Translations under genes and position numbers: made by a program
Notes under the pieces: generated by a model
Databases searched by the model: none
Seen by the model: the letters and a program-made list of their open reading frames with translations, nothing else
What the model was told of the DNA's origin: nothing
In this document: one piece after another, positions 1 to 8,227 of the stretch
How the letters are laid out: each line of letters starts with the position of its first letter
Numbering within the stretch: the stretch's first letter is position 1
From: an uncultured Nesterenkonia sp.
GTDB taxonomy: Bacteria; Actinomycetota; Actinomycetes; Actinomycetales; Micrococcaceae
DNA: 64,000 nucleotides
Assembly (NCBI GenBank): GCA_946222885.1
Contig: CAMIAK010000005.1
Coordinates: forward strand, 1 to 64,000
Direction: 5' to 3'

Positions 1-41
1 CCCAGATAGCCGGTACCGATAACACTGATGTTCAAAGTCAC
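1..41 (-). CDS. ugd: UDP-glucose 6-dehydrogenase, N-terminal fragment cut by the window edge
   Basis: Only the first 13 codons are inside the window. From a GTG start they read MTLNISVIGTGYLG, the NAD-binding Rossmann strand and glycine turn typical of actinobacterial UDP-glucose/GDP-mannose dehydrogenases, which oxidise UDP-glucose to UDP-glucuronate for surface glycans. GTG at 41 is preceded by TAGGAT and a 7-nt gap, the leaderless pattern seen across this window; the same bases could also serve as a weak ribosome site. It lies downstream of the IclR gene on the same strand. The family call rests on a very short stretch; another Rossmann dehydrogenase is possible. Confidence 0.55.
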   Translation of the reverse strand, partial: MTLNISVIGTGYL

Positions 42-48
42 GCGCCCC

Positions 49-54
49 ATCCTA
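49..54 (-). promoter_or_regulatory. -10 box of the ugd-like gene
   Basis: TAGGAT on the minus strand ends 7 nt before the GTG at 41, so transcription would begin at or next to the start codon. Confidence 0.45.
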
Positions 55-111
55 AGCAGTCATCTCTGAGAAGACCGTGAGAACACGGCCGGTGTGCTCG
101 TCGCCGCGGAC

Positions 112-930
112 TCATCCTGCGCGCCCCGGATCCGGCAGGCTCTGCTCCGCGGCCTCCGGGTTCTTCCGCACCAGTTCGGTCAGCTGATGGGCGGCCTGCA
201 CGACGACGGCGGCGTGCAGCCGTCCCGGCTGCCGGGTCAGCCGTTCGATGGGCCCGGAGATCGAGACCGCGGCGATCACCCGGCCGGAGGGACCCCGCAC
301 CGGGGCGGAGACGGAGGCGACGCCGGCCTCCCGCTCACCCAGGGACTCGCCCCAGCCGCGGCGCCGCACCCCTGCCAGCACAGTGGGGGTGAAGCGGGCT
401 CCCTGCAGGCCCTCCACCAGGCGTTCGTGGTCCTCCCAGGCCAGCAGCACCTGGGCCGCGGAGCCCGCCTTCATGGACAGCTGCGTGCCCACGGGGATGG
501 AGTCGCGCAGTCCGATGGGCCGCTCGGCGGAGGCCACGCAGACCCGCGCGTCGCCCTGCCTGCGGTAGAGCTGCGAGGACTCGCCGGTGGCGTCGCGCAG
601 CTTGAGCAGGATCGGTCCGGCCGCGGAGACCAGCCGGTCGTCCCCGGCCGCGGAGGCCAGCTCGGCCAGCCGCGAGCCGATCACATAGCGCCCGCGCACA
701 TCGCGGGAGAGGAACCGGTGATGCACCAGGGCGCTGGCCAGCCGGTGCACCGTGGGACGGGCCAGGCCCGTGCACTCGACCAGCTGGGCCAGCGAGGCCG
801 GCCCGGCCTCCAGTGCGTCCAGGATCATGACGGACTTGTCGATGACCCCGATCCCGGAGGGCGAATGCAGCGGCCGCGGCGGGTCCGGCGGCAGGGTGGA
901 AGGCTGGGAGGCTGAGGACTGGCTGGGCAT
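112..930 (-). CDS. IclR-family transcriptional regulator (NdgR/LtbR-like), divergent from leuCD
   Basis: The product is about 272 aa. An N-terminal winged helix-turn-helix (near residues 25-90, with LAQLVECTGLARPTVHRLAS as recognition region) is followed by the IclR effector domain. It sits divergently from leuC, the arrangement of NdgR (Streptomyces) and LtbR (Corynebacterium), IclR proteins that control leucine biosynthesis; control of leuCD is inferred from that. The frame stays open upstream, but ATG at 930 is preferred because TAGGAT lies 7 nt before it; ATG at 939 is the alternative. A palindrome at 963-977 is a likely operator. The gene name is not certain because several IclR paralogs occur in these genomes. 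Confidence 0.85.
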   Translation of the reverse strand: MPSQSSASQPSTLPPDPPRPLHSPSGIGVIDKSVMILDALEAGPASLAQLVECTGLARPTVHRLASALVHHRFLSRDVRGRYVIGSRLAELASAAGDDRLVSAAGPILLKLRDATGESSQLYRRQGDARVCVASAERPIGLRDSIPVGTQLSMKAGSAAQVLLAWEDHERLVEGLQGARFTPTVLAGVRRRGWGESLGEREAGVASVSAPVRGPSGRVIAAVSISGPIERLTRQPGRLHAAVVVQAAHQLTELVRKNPEAAEQSLPDPGRAG

Positions 931-937
931 ATGCCCC

Positions 938-943
938 ATCCTA
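938..943 (-). promoter_or_regulatory. -10 box of the IclR regulator gene
   Basis: TAGGAT, 7-nt gap, ATG at 930 on the minus strand. A TTGAGA at 968-963 with a 19-nt spacer could be the -35 and lies inside the 963-977 palindrome. Confidence 0.5.
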
Positions 944-962
944 CTGCGACCACCATGCTCGA

Positions 963-977
963 TCTCAAATAGTGAGA
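963..977. promoter_or_regulatory. Candidate operator between the IclR gene and leuC
   Basis: TCTCAAATAGTGAGA is a perfect 5-bp inverted repeat with a 5-nt centre. It lies about 33-47 nt upstream of the IclR start, over its putative -35, and about 125 nt upstream of leuC. Position and symmetry suggest a dimeric-regulator site for the IclR protein; no consensus was matched. Confidence 0.45.
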
Positions 978-1043
978 ACCCCATCCCGGGGTCTGGAACC
1001 CCCGTCACAACGGTGCTTTTCTGGTGAGACCGCCACTTCAGCT

Positions 1044-1066
1044 TCCGCCCGCCACCCCTGGGCGGA
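1044..1066 (+). other. Hairpin in the leuC leader
   Basis: TCCGCCC and GGGCGGA form a perfect 7-bp stem around a 9-nt loop, 35 nt before leuC. There is no T-tract and no leucine-rich leader peptide, so classical attenuation is not supported. Confidence 0.35.
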
Positions 1067-1100
1067 GACTCGGACAAGGGCTCATACGGAAGGGAACCCG

Positions 1101-2549
1101 ATGACCGCGGAGAAGCCGCTCACCATGGCAGAGAAGGTCTGGCGCGAGCACGTCGTCGTGCCGGGCGAGGAGAAGGACGGGCAGCGTTCGCCCGATCTCC
1201 TCTACATCGACCTGCACCTCGTCCACGAGGTCACCAGCCCCCAGGCCTTCGAGGGCCTCCGCCTGGCGGGCCGCCCGGTGCGCCGCCCGGACCTGACCAT
1301 CGCCACCGAGGACCACAACACCCCCACCCTGGAGATCAACAAGCCGATCGCGGACCCGATCTCCAAGAAGCAGGTGGACACCCTGCGCGCCAACGCCGAG
1401 GAGTTCGGCGTCCGCATCCATTCCCTGGGCGACGACGACCAGGGCATCGTCCACGTGGTCGGCCCGCAGCTGGGGCTCACCCAGCCCGGCATGACGGTGG
1501 TCTGCGGCGACTCCCACACCTCCACCCACGGCGCCTTCGGAGCACTGGCCATGGGCATCGGCACCTCGGAGGTGGAGCATGTCCTGGCCACTCAGACCCT
1601 CCCGCTGAAGCCCTTCAAGACCATGGCCATCACAGTCAACGGGACGCTGAAGCCCGGCGTCTCCTCCAAGGACATCATCCTGGCGGTCATCGCGAAGATC
1701 GGCACCGGCGGAGGCCAGGGCTACGTCCTGGAGTACCGCGGCACCGCCATCGAGCAGCTCTCCATGGACGCCCGGATGACCATCTGCAACATGTCCATCG
1801 AGGCGGGCGCCCGTGCGGGCATGATCGCCCCGGACGAGACCACCTTCGAGTTCGTCAAGGGCCGCCCCCATGCCCCGGAGGGCGCGGAGTGGGACGCCGC
1901 GGTCGAGCACTGGAAGTCGCTGCGCACCGATGAGGGCGCCGAGTTCGACGCCGAGGTGATCCTCGACGCCGATGAGCTCGAGCCCTTCGTCACCTGGGGG
2001 ACCAACCCCGGGCAGGGCGTGAGCCTGAACGAGACGGTCCCCGCCCCCAGCGACTTCGACGACCCGGTGGACCGCGACTCCGCCGAGCGCGCGCTGAAGT
2101 ACATGGATCTCGCCCCGGGGACCCGCATGAAGGACATCCGGGTGGACACCGTCTTCCTGGGCTCCTGCACCAACTCCCGCATGGAGGACCTCCGCGCCGC
2201 CGCAGACATCATCCGCGGCCGGGAGAAGGATCCTGAGGTGCGGATGATCGTGGTCCCCGGCTCTCAGCGGGTTCGCCTGCAGGCCGAGGCCGAGGGGCTG
2301 GACCAGGTCTTCAAGGACTTCGGCGCGGAATGGCGCTTCGCCGGCTGCTCCATGTGCCTGGGCATGAACCCGGACCAGCTGGCCCCCGGCGAACGCTGCG
2401 CCTCCACCTCCAACCGCAACTTCGAAGGACGGCAGGGCAAGGGCGGCCGCACCCACCTGGTCTCTCCGGTGGTCGCCGCCTCGACCGCCATCCGCGGCAC
2501 CCTCTCGGCGCCGTCGGACGTCCTGAGCCCCGAGCCCGTTCCGGCCTGA
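1101..2549 (+). CDS. leuC: 3-isopropylmalate dehydratase large subunit
   Basis: This 482-aa aconitase-family protein works with LeuD to isomerise 2-isopropylmalate to 3-isopropylmalate in leucine synthesis. The three cysteines expected to hold the [4Fe-4S] cluster are present at about 356 (GSCTNSR) and 416 and 419 (GCSMCLGMN), and GDSHTSTHGAFG is an aconitase signature. ATG at 1101 is chosen over the longer open frame because GGAAGGGA lies 7 nt upstream and MTAEKPLTMAEK matches the family N-terminus. leuD follows after 31 nt with its own ribosome site. Length and motifs are normal. Confidence 0.97.
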   Translation: MTAEKPLTMAEKVWREHVVVPGEEKDGQRSPDLLYIDLHLVHEVTSPQAFEGLRLAGRPVRRPDLTIATEDHNTPTLEINKPIADPISKKQVDTLRANAEEFGVRIHSLGDDDQGIVHVVGPQLGLTQPGMTVVCGDSHTSTHGAFGALAMGIGTSEVEHVLATQTLPLKPFKTMAITVNGTLKPGVSSKDIILAVIAKIGTGGGQGYVLEYRGTAIEQLSMDARMTICNMSIEAGARAGMIAPDETTFEFVKGRPHAPEGAEWDAAVEHWKSLRTDEGAEFDAEVILDADELEPFVTWGTNPGQGVSLNETVPAPSDFDDPVDRDSAERALKYMDLAPGTRMKDIRVDTVFLGSCTNSRMEDLRAAADIIRGREKDPEVRMIVVPGSQRVRLQAEAEGLDQVFKDFGAEWRFAGCSMCLGMNPDQLAPGERCASTSNRNFEGRQGKGGRTHLVSPVVAASTAIRGTLSAPSDVLSPEPVPA

Positions 2550-2580
2550 GCGCCGTACCTCACAGGAGCGCACCAGAACT

Positions 2581-3180
2581 ATGGAACCCATCACCACCCA
2601 CACCGGCGTCGGCGTCCCGCTGCGCCAGTCCAATGTGGACACCGACCAGATCATCCCGGCCGTCTACCTCAAGCGGATCACCAAGACCGGCTTCGACGAC
2701 GCGCTGTTCTCCTCCTGGCGCAAGGACCCCGAGTTCGTCCTGAACCAGCCGGGGTACAAGCACGGCACCGTCCTGGTGGCCGGGCCCGACTTCGGCACCG
2801 GCTCCTCCCGGGAGCATGCGGTCTGGGCGCTGAAGGACTACGGCTTCCGGGTGGTCATCGCCTCCCGCTTCGCCGACATCTTCTACGGCAACTCCGCCAA
2901 GCAGGGGCTGCTGACCGCGAAGGTGGCCCAGACCGACGTCGAGCTCATCTGGAAGGAGCTCGAGAACACCCCGGGAGCCGAGGTGACCGTGGATCTGGAG
3001 CACCGCACCGTGCGCTGCGGATCGGTGGACACGACCTTCGAGATCGACAACTACACGCGGTGGCGCCTCATGGAGGGACTGGATGATATATCCCTCACAC
3101 TGAAGGAGGAGACCTCCATCCGGGAGTACGAGGCCACCCGCCCCAGCTTCAAGCCGAAGACTCTGCCCGCGCGCATCTGA
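2581..3180 (+). CDS. leuD: 3-isopropylmalate dehydratase small subunit
   Basis: This 199-aa swivel-domain subunit partners LeuC. Family signatures include NVDTDQIIPAVYLKRI near the N-terminus and GPDFGTGSSREHA around residue 70, the substrate-binding loop. An AGGAG site precedes the ATG. It forms a two-gene unit with leuC. murA begins 114 nt downstream, with a possible separate promoter between. Confidence 0.97.
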   Translation: MEPITTHTGVGVPLRQSNVDTDQIIPAVYLKRITKTGFDDALFSSWRKDPEFVLNQPGYKHGTVLVAGPDFGTGSSREHAVWALKDYGFRVVIASRFADIFYGNSAKQGLLTAKVAQTDVELIWKELENTPGAEVTVDLEHRTVRCGSVDTTFEIDNYTRWRLMEGLDDISLTLKEETSIREYEATRPSFKPKTLPARI

Positions 3181-3244
3181 ACTCTTGACCGAATCGTTGC
3201 CTTCGCACCCGGCGGAATTGGACGGGGCGCGCAGGAACGTTGGT

Positions 3245-3250
3245 TACAGT
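3245..3250 (+). promoter_or_regulatory. Possible -10 box upstream of murA
   Basis: TACAGT lies 44 nt before the murA ATG. No convincing -35 at 16-18 nt was found, so this is tentative. Confidence 0.25.
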
Positions 3251-3294
3251 GGCATGGCGAGATTTCGGATCTATGAAGGGACCATCGAGTCGAT

Positions 3295-4617
3295 ATGGCC
3301 AAACTGCTCACCATTCAGGGTGGAAAGCCTCTCCAGGGCAGCGTCCGCGTCCGCGGTGCGAAGAACCTGGTTCCCAAAGCGATGGTCGCCTCCCTGCTGG
3401 GCAACGAGCCCTCTGAGCTGCGCAATGTCCCGGAGATCAAGGACGTCGAGATCGTCCGGAACCTCCTGCAGATCCATGGGGTGAAGGTCGACGCCGACCC
3501 GGACACCGGCGATCTGACCCTGGATCCCCGGCAGATGCGCAACGCGGAGCACTCCGAGATCGACGCCCATGCGGGCGACTCCCGGATCCCGATCCTGTTC
3601 TGCGGCCCGCTGATGCACAAGCAGGGCGAGGCCTTCATCCCGGATCTGGGCGGCTGCCGGATCGGCGACCGGCCGATCAACTACCACCTCGAGGTTCTGC
3701 GGAACTTCGGCGCCGTGGTGGACAAGCAGCCCAACGGGATCCATATCTCTGCCCCCAAGGGGCTCAAGGGCGCGAAGCTGGATCTGCCCTACCCGTCGGT
3801 GGGCACCACCGAGCAGGTGCTGCTGACCGCGGTGCTGGCCGAGGGCATCACCGAGCTGAAGAACGCCGCGGTGGAGCCGGAGATCCATGATCTGATCGCG
3901 ATCCTGCAGCAGATGGGCGCGATCATCTCGGTCAACACCGACCGCACCATCCGCATCGAAGGTGTGGACAAGCTCTCCGGGTACAAGCACCGGGCCATCC
4001 CGGACCGCAATGAGTCGGCCTCCTGGGCCTCGGCGGCGTTGGTGACCCGTGGTGACATCTATGTGGAGGGTGCCGCGCAGCGGGATCTGACCGCGTTCCT
4101 GAACACCTACCGGAAGATCGGCGGCGAGTTCGAGGTCGATGACGCCGGCATCCGGTTCTGGCACGGCGGCGGGCAGCTGCAGCCGCTGGTGCTGGAGACC
4201 GACGTCCACCCCGGGTTCATGACCGACTGGCAGCAGCCGATGGTGGTGGCGCTGACCCAGGCCCATGGTGTGTCGATCGTGCATGAGACCGTCTATGAGA
4301 ACCGGTTCGGGTTCACGGAGGCGCTGAAGCGGATGGGCGCCTCCATCCAGCTGCACCGGGAGTGCCTGGGGTCGAATCCGTGCCGGTTCGGGCAGCGGAA
4401 CTTCCTGCACTCTGCGGTGATCTCGGGTCCTTCGGAGCTGAAGGGCACGGAGATCGACATCCCGGATCTGCGGGGCGGGTTCTCGCATCTGATCGCTGCC
4501 CTGGCGGCGTCGGGGACCTCCACGGTGGCCGGGATCGAGATCATCAACCGCGGGTATGAGCACTTCATCGACAAGATCAGCGGCCTCGGCGTCGACATCG
4601 AGCTCACCACGCGCTGA
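3295..4617 (+). CDS. murA: UDP-N-acetylglucosamine 1-carboxyvinyltransferase
   Basis: MurA transfers enolpyruvate from phosphoenolpyruvate to UDP-GlcNAc, the first committed step of cytoplasmic peptidoglycan precursor synthesis. The 440-aa product has the expected length and the EPSP-synthase-like fold signatures: GAKNLVPKAM near the N-terminus and DLRGGFSHLIAALAA near the C-terminus. The catalytic-loop cysteine is present at about residue 121 (GGCRIGDRP); mycobacteria have aspartate there, so fosfomycin insensitivity by that route is not expected. The weak GAAGGGA site sits 13 nt before the ATG. It follows leuD, as in many actinobacteria, and precedes plsC. Confidence 0.95.
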   Translation: MAKLLTIQGGKPLQGSVRVRGAKNLVPKAMVASLLGNEPSELRNVPEIKDVEIVRNLLQIHGVKVDADPDTGDLTLDPRQMRNAEHSEIDAHAGDSRIPILFCGPLMHKQGEAFIPDLGGCRIGDRPINYHLEVLRNFGAVVDKQPNGIHISAPKGLKGAKLDLPYPSVGTTEQVLLTAVLAEGITELKNAAVEPEIHDLIAILQQMGAIISVNTDRTIRIEGVDKLSGYKHRAIPDRNESASWASAALVTRGDIYVEGAAQRDLTAFLNTYRKIGGEFEVDDAGIRFWHGGGQLQPLVLETDVHPGFMTDWQQPMVVALTQAHGVSIVHETVYENRFGFTEALKRMGASIQLHRECLGSNPCRFGQRNFLHSAVISGPSELKGTEIDIPDLRGGFSHLIAALAASGTSTVAGIEIINRGYEHFIDKISGLGVDIELTTR

Positions 4618-4654
4618 GCCCTCCGGGCTGCGCCGCACATCCGGCCTCCTCAGA

Positions 4655-4660
4655 TAGGCT
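4655..4660 (+). promoter_or_regulatory. -10 box of plsC (4668), leaderless
   Basis: TAGGCT followed by 7 nt and GTG at 4668; no ribosome site upstream of the GTG. Confidence 0.55.
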
Positions 4661-4667
4661 GTCTGCC

Positions 4668-5426
4668 GTGACTGCTGACGACCAGAACAGCGCCCGACCG
4701 CGGCGCACCGCCGGATTCCGCACGGCTGCCCTGGCCGTGCGCCCGGCGTTGAACCTGCTGATGGGCAAGGACTGGCAGGGCATGGAGAAGCTGCCCTCCG
4801 GCGGCTACATCGTGGTGTCCAACCATGTCACGGAGCTCGACCCCCTGGCGGTGGCCCACGCCGTCTACATGGGCGGCAACACTCCGCACTTCCTGGCCAA
4901 GGACTCGCTGTTCAAGGTCCCGGTGCTCGGCGGGCTGCTGCGCGGGCTCAAGCAGATCCCCGTCATCAGGGACCAGCGGGAATCCCATAAGTCCCTGGAG
5001 ATCGCCCGCGAGGTCCTCCAGGAGGGCGGCGCGATCATCATCTACCCCGAGGGCACCCTCACCCGTGACCCGGAGCTGTGGCCCATGCGCGCCAAGAGCG
5101 GAGCCGCGCGGCTGGCGCTGAGCACCGGTGCGCCGGTCATCCCGATCACCCACTGGGGCGTCCAGGACTTCCTGCCGCCCTACGCCAAGGCCCCGCGCCT
5201 GCTGCCCCGGAAGCGCTACCGGCTGGTGGTGGGAGACCCGGTGGAGCTCGACGACCTGCGCGCCAAGCCGCTGGGCCGCCGAGTGCTGGCCGAGGCCACC
5301 GAGCGCATCGAGGACTCCCTGAGCGCCGGCGTCGCGCAGCTGCGCGGCGAGGCCGCTCCCGAGCACATCTGGGACCGTGCCCTGAAGCAGCGCGTCCCGC
5401 GCCGGCAGGTGAAGAGCGATGGCTGA
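4668..5426 (+). CDS. plsC: 1-acyl-sn-glycerol-3-phosphate acyltransferase (PlsC family), copy 1
   Basis: This 252-aa membrane-associated enzyme should acylate lysophosphatidate to phosphatidate. The acyltransferase blocks are visible: NHVTELD (NHxxxxD, about residue 54) and YPEGTLTRD (EGT block, about 127), with the PIT region (VIPITHWGVQDFLP) after. It overlaps gpsA by 8 nt, so the pair probably supplies glycerolipid precursors from one transcript. The GTG start lacks a Shine-Dalgarno and follows a -10 by 7 nt. A second PlsC paralog is at 45449; which is the main lysophosphatidate enzyme cannot be told. Confidence 0.9.
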   Translation: MTADDQNSARPRRTAGFRTAALAVRPALNLLMGKDWQGMEKLPSGGYIVVSNHVTELDPLAVAHAVYMGGNTPHFLAKDSLFKVPVLGGLLRGLKQIPVIRDQRESHKSLEIAREVLQEGGAIIIYPEGTLTRDPELWPMRAKSGAARLALSTGAPVIPITHWGVQDFLPPYAKAPRLLPRKRYRLVVGDPVELDDLRAKPLGRRVLAEATERIEDSLSAGVAQLRGEAAPEHIWDRALKQRVPRRQVKSDG

Positions 5427-6453
5427 AGCACCGGTCACCAAGATCGCCGTCCTCGGCGCAGGCAGCTGGGGGACCACCTTCGCGAAGGTCATGGCCGACG
5501 CCGCCACCACCGGCGCCGAACCCGTGGAGATCACCCTCTGGGCCCGCCGCCCCGAGATCGCGGAGGAGATCACCGCACAGCACACCAACAGCACCTACCT
5601 CGGCGAGACGCGGCTGCCGGAGAGCATCAGCGCCACCAGCAGCCTGGCCGAGGCCGCGGAGGGGGCCGGCGTCGTCGTGCTGGCCGTGCCGGCCCAGCAT
5701 CTGCGCTCCCATCTCGCACAGCTGGGGGAGACCCTGGCGGAGGACGCCGTGCTGGTCTCGCTGATCAAGGGCCTCGAACGGGGCAGCGATATGCGCATGT
5801 CCGAGGTCATCGGCGAAGAGCTCGGGCTCGACGCCTCCCGGATCGCCGTGGTCTCCGGGCCCAACCTGGCCATGGAGATCGCCCGCGAGGAGCCCACCGC
5901 CTCCGTGGTGGCCTGCCAGGACGAGCGGACCGCGGAGCGGATCGCGGCCCTGTGCAACAACCCCTACTTCCGGCCCTACACCAACACCGATGTGGTCGGC
6001 GTGGAGATCGCCGGCATCGTCAAGAACGTCATCGCCCTGGCCGTGGGCATCTGTGACGGCCAGAGCCTCGGGGACAACTCCAAGGCCTCGGTCATCACCC
6101 GCGGCCTGGCCGAGACCACCCGGCTGGCCACAGTGCTGGGCGGACGCCTGGAGACCTTCTCCGGCCTGGCCGGACTGGGCGACCTGGTGGCCACCTGCGC
6201 CTCCCCGCTCTCGCGCAACCGCAGCGCCGGCCGCCTCCTGGGGGAGGGGCTGAGCACCGAGCAGGTGACCGAGAGGCTCACCCAGACCGCAGAGGGCATG
6301 AAGTCCGGCTCGGCGGTGCTGGAGCTCGCCCGCCGCCACGGCGTGGACATGCCGATCTCGGAGGCCGTCGTCGCCGTCCTGAACGGAGCGCTCGATGTGA
6401 ACACCATCGCCTCCCTGCTGCTCGCCCGCGACCTCAAAGCAGAAGGAAAGTGA
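5419..6453 (+). CDS. gpsA: Glycerol-3-phosphate dehydrogenase [NAD(P)+]
   Basis: GpsA reduces dihydroxyacetone phosphate to sn-glycerol-3-phosphate, the backbone of phospholipids. The 344-aa product opens with the Rossmann motif AVLGAGSWGTTFAKV, carries SLIKGLE and the GPNLAMEIA substrate loop, and has the catalytic lysine in EIAGIVKNVIALAVGI. The C-terminal GLAGLGDLVATC segment is typical. It overlaps plsC upstream, and ddl starts within a few bases downstream. Confidence 0.96.
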   Translation: MAEAPVTKIAVLGAGSWGTTFAKVMADAATTGAEPVEITLWARRPEIAEEITAQHTNSTYLGETRLPESISATSSLAEAAEGAGVVVLAVPAQHLRSHLAQLGETLAEDAVLVSLIKGLERGSDMRMSEVIGEELGLDASRIAVVSGPNLAMEIAREEPTASVVACQDERTAERIAALCNNPYFRPYTNTDVVGVEIAGIVKNVIALAVGICDGQSLGDNSKASVITRGLAETTRLATVLGGRLETFSGLAGLGDLVATCASPLSRNRSAGRLLGEGLSTEQVTERLTQTAEGMKSGSAVLELARRHGVDMPISEAVVAVLNGALDVNTIASLLLARDLKAEGK

Positions 6454-6458
6454 TCCCC

Positions 6459-7616
6459 ATGGCCGCCGCGCATGAGACTGAGCAGACCCGCAGGCCCCGT
6501 GTGCTGGTGCTCTTCGGAGGCCAGTCCTCGGAGCATGCGGTCAGCTGTGTGACCGCGGCCGGAGTGCTCAACGCCATCGACTCCGAACGCTTCGACGTGG
6601 TCCCGGTGGGCATCACCGCCGCCGGTCAGTGGGTGCGTCCTGCCCAGGATCCGCGGACCTATTCCTTCGGGGGGCAGGAGCTGCCTCGGGTGGCTCCTGC
6701 TGAGGCCACTGTGCAGCTGTTCACCGGTGCGGCCGGGTCCACCGACCGTCGTGCCCAGCTGCTGGAGATCGGTGCCGATGGTGCCGCCGAGGATCTGGGC
6801 GAAGTGGATGTGGTGCTGCCGCTGCTGCACGGGCCCTTCGGGGAGGACGGCACCGTTCAGGGGCTGTTGGAGCTGGCGGGACTGCCCTATGTGGGGGCGG
6901 GGGTGCTGGCCTCTGCGGTCGGGATGGACAAGCATTTCATGAAGATCGCCTTCGAGGCCGCCGGGCTGAAGGTCGGGCCCTATGAGACCATCACGGCCCG
7001 CCAGTGGGCTGAGGATCCTGCGGCTGCGGTGGACCGGGTGAAGGCTCTGCGGCTGCCGGTGTTCGTCAAGCCCGCTCGTGCGGGCTCTTCGGTGGGGATC
7101 ACCCGGGTGCAGGACTGGGATCAGCTGGAGGAGGCGATCGCCGGGGCGCAGAAGCATGATCCCAAGGTGGTGGTGGAGCAGGGTCTGGCCGGCCGGGAGA
7201 TCGAGTGTGGTGTGCTCGGCGGCCGGGGCGCCTCGCGGGCGCGGGCGTCGCTGTGCGGGGAGATCGTGGTCCATGACGGTTCTGAGGCGCATCAGTTCTA
7301 TGACTTCACCGCGAAGTACACCGATGCGTCGGCCGCTGATCTGTCGTGTCCGGCGGATCTGCCGGAGGAGGTCGGCGAGGAGATCCGGCGTCAGGCGGTG
7401 ATCGCCTTCGAGGCGTTGGACGCGGAGGGGATCTCGCGGGCGGACTTCTTCTATACGGAGGAGGGCGAGGTGGTGATCAATGAGGTCAACACGATGCCTG
7501 GGTTCACTCCGATCAGTATGTATCCGCAGATGTGGAAGGCCACCGGCATCGAGTATCCCGAGCTGATCGCCGAGCTGATCACGCTGGCGCTGGAGCGCCC
7601 CGCCGGGCTGCGCTGA
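6459..7616 (+). CDS. ddl: D-alanine--D-alanine ligase
   Basis: Ddl makes the D-Ala-D-Ala dipeptide for peptidoglycan using ATP. The product is about 385 aa with an ATP-grasp fold: VLVLFGGQSSEHAVS at the N-terminus, LPLLHGPFGEDGTVQG, FVKPARAGSSVGI in the ATP-binding region and VINEVNTMPGFTPISMYP at the metal site. ATG at 6459 is preferred because AAGGAAAG is spaced correctly before it; GTG at 6450 overlaps the gpsA stop but is too close to that site. A hairpin terminator follows. Confidence 0.95.
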   Translation: MAAAHETEQTRRPRVLVLFGGQSSEHAVSCVTAAGVLNAIDSERFDVVPVGITAAGQWVRPAQDPRTYSFGGQELPRVAPAEATVQLFTGAAGSTDRRAQLLEIGADGAAEDLGEVDVVLPLLHGPFGEDGTVQGLLELAGLPYVGAGVLASAVGMDKHFMKIAFEAAGLKVGPYETITARQWAEDPAAAVDRVKALRLPVFVKPARAGSSVGITRVQDWDQLEEAIAGAQKHDPKVVVEQGLAGREIECGVLGGRGASRARASLCGEIVVHDGSEAHQFYDFTAKYTDASAADLSCPADLPEEVGEEIRRQAVIAFEALDAEGISRADFFYTEEGEVVINEVNTMPGFTPISMYPQMWKATGIEYPELIAELITLALERPAGLR

Positions 7617-7624
7617 GCTGTCCT

Positions 7625-7643
7625 GCGCCGAGCATCTCGGCGC
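7625..7643. terminator. Hairpin between ddl and the convergent lipoprotein gene
   Basis: GCGCCGAG and CTCGGCGC form a perfect 8-bp stem around CAT in the 39-nt gap between convergent genes. There is no real T-tract; it may serve both strands. Confidence 0.5.
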
Positions 7644-7655
7644 TGTGCCGGCTCC

Positions 7656-8177
7656 TCAGCCCTCGACGTCGACCTCGTCGCCGGTCTCCTCGATCTCCTG
7701 CTCCACCGAGGTGCATTCGCGGGTCTGCTCGATGTTCTCCACCGCGCCGCTCATCGCCGTCATGGCGGTGGAGGAGGCCACCTGCTCGATGTCCAGGATG
7801 ACTTCGACGGCGGGCTCGCGGCCGTAGCTGGTCAGCCGCCAGTTCTCATCCTCCTCCACGGAGAGCCAGTCGACGCCGTCGGCGCTCACGCAGTGCTCGG
7901 TGCTCGGCCCGGGAGGCTCCACCCCGCAGCGGGCGATGACCGCCATCGGGTCGCCCCAGACCGCGGTGCCCTGGGCGTTGGTCTCCCGGACCTGATGATC
8001 GCCGATGGCCTCGGGCAGCGCGAGCATGACCTCGGCGCATTCGGGATCCGCGGCGTAGGGGGCGGCGTCCACGTTCGCAGTGGAGGCGCAGGCGGAGACG
8101 GAGAGCAGGGCCGATCCTGCCAGAAGGGCGGTCAGGGCGCGTCTGCGCGCATACATGTCAGGGAAGAGGGAATTCAT
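7656..8177 (-). CDS. DUF3515 family lipoprotein
   Basis: The 173-aa protein has a signal peptide (basic MYARRR, hydrophobic ALTALLAGSALLSV) ending in a lipobox-like VSAC at about residue 30, so it should be lipid-anchored outside the membrane. The rest matches the actinobacterial DUF3515 family, usually found beside ddl, as here. Two or more cysteines (DPECAEVM, IARCGVEPP, TEHCVS) could form disulfides. The C-terminus is acidic. Function unknown; position suggests an envelope role. Confidence 0.8.
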   Translation of the reverse strand: MNSLFPDMYARRRALTALLAGSALLSVSACASTANVDAAPYAADPECAEVMLALPEAIGDHQVRETNAQGTAVWGDPMAVIARCGVEPPGPSTEHCVSADGVDWLSVEEDENWRLTSYGREPAVEVILDIEQVASSTAMTAMSGAVENIEQTRECTSVEQEIEETGDEVDVEG

Positions 8178-8181
8178 GACT

Positions 8182-8187
8182 TATTCT
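8182..8187 (+). promoter_or_regulatory. Possible -10 box of the LCP gene at 8228
   Basis: TATTCT lies 40 nt before the ATG, leaving a short leader with a GAGGA ribosome site. It overlaps the region of the divergent DUF3515 promoter. Confidence 0.3.
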
Positions 8188-8194
8188 TGGAGGC

Positions 8195-8200
8195 AGTCTA
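8195..8200 (-). promoter_or_regulatory. Possible -10 box of the DUF3515 gene
   Basis: TAGACT on the minus strand, 17 nt before the ATG at 8177, implying a leader of about 10 nt. Confidence 0.3.
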
Positions 8201-8227
8201 CTCGCACGGCCAGATGAGGAAAATCAG

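Noticed and set aside
972..1100. Leucine leader peptide for leuC attenuation
   Set aside because: The only open frame runs into leuC itself, and no run of leucine codons or terminator/antiterminator pair was found.
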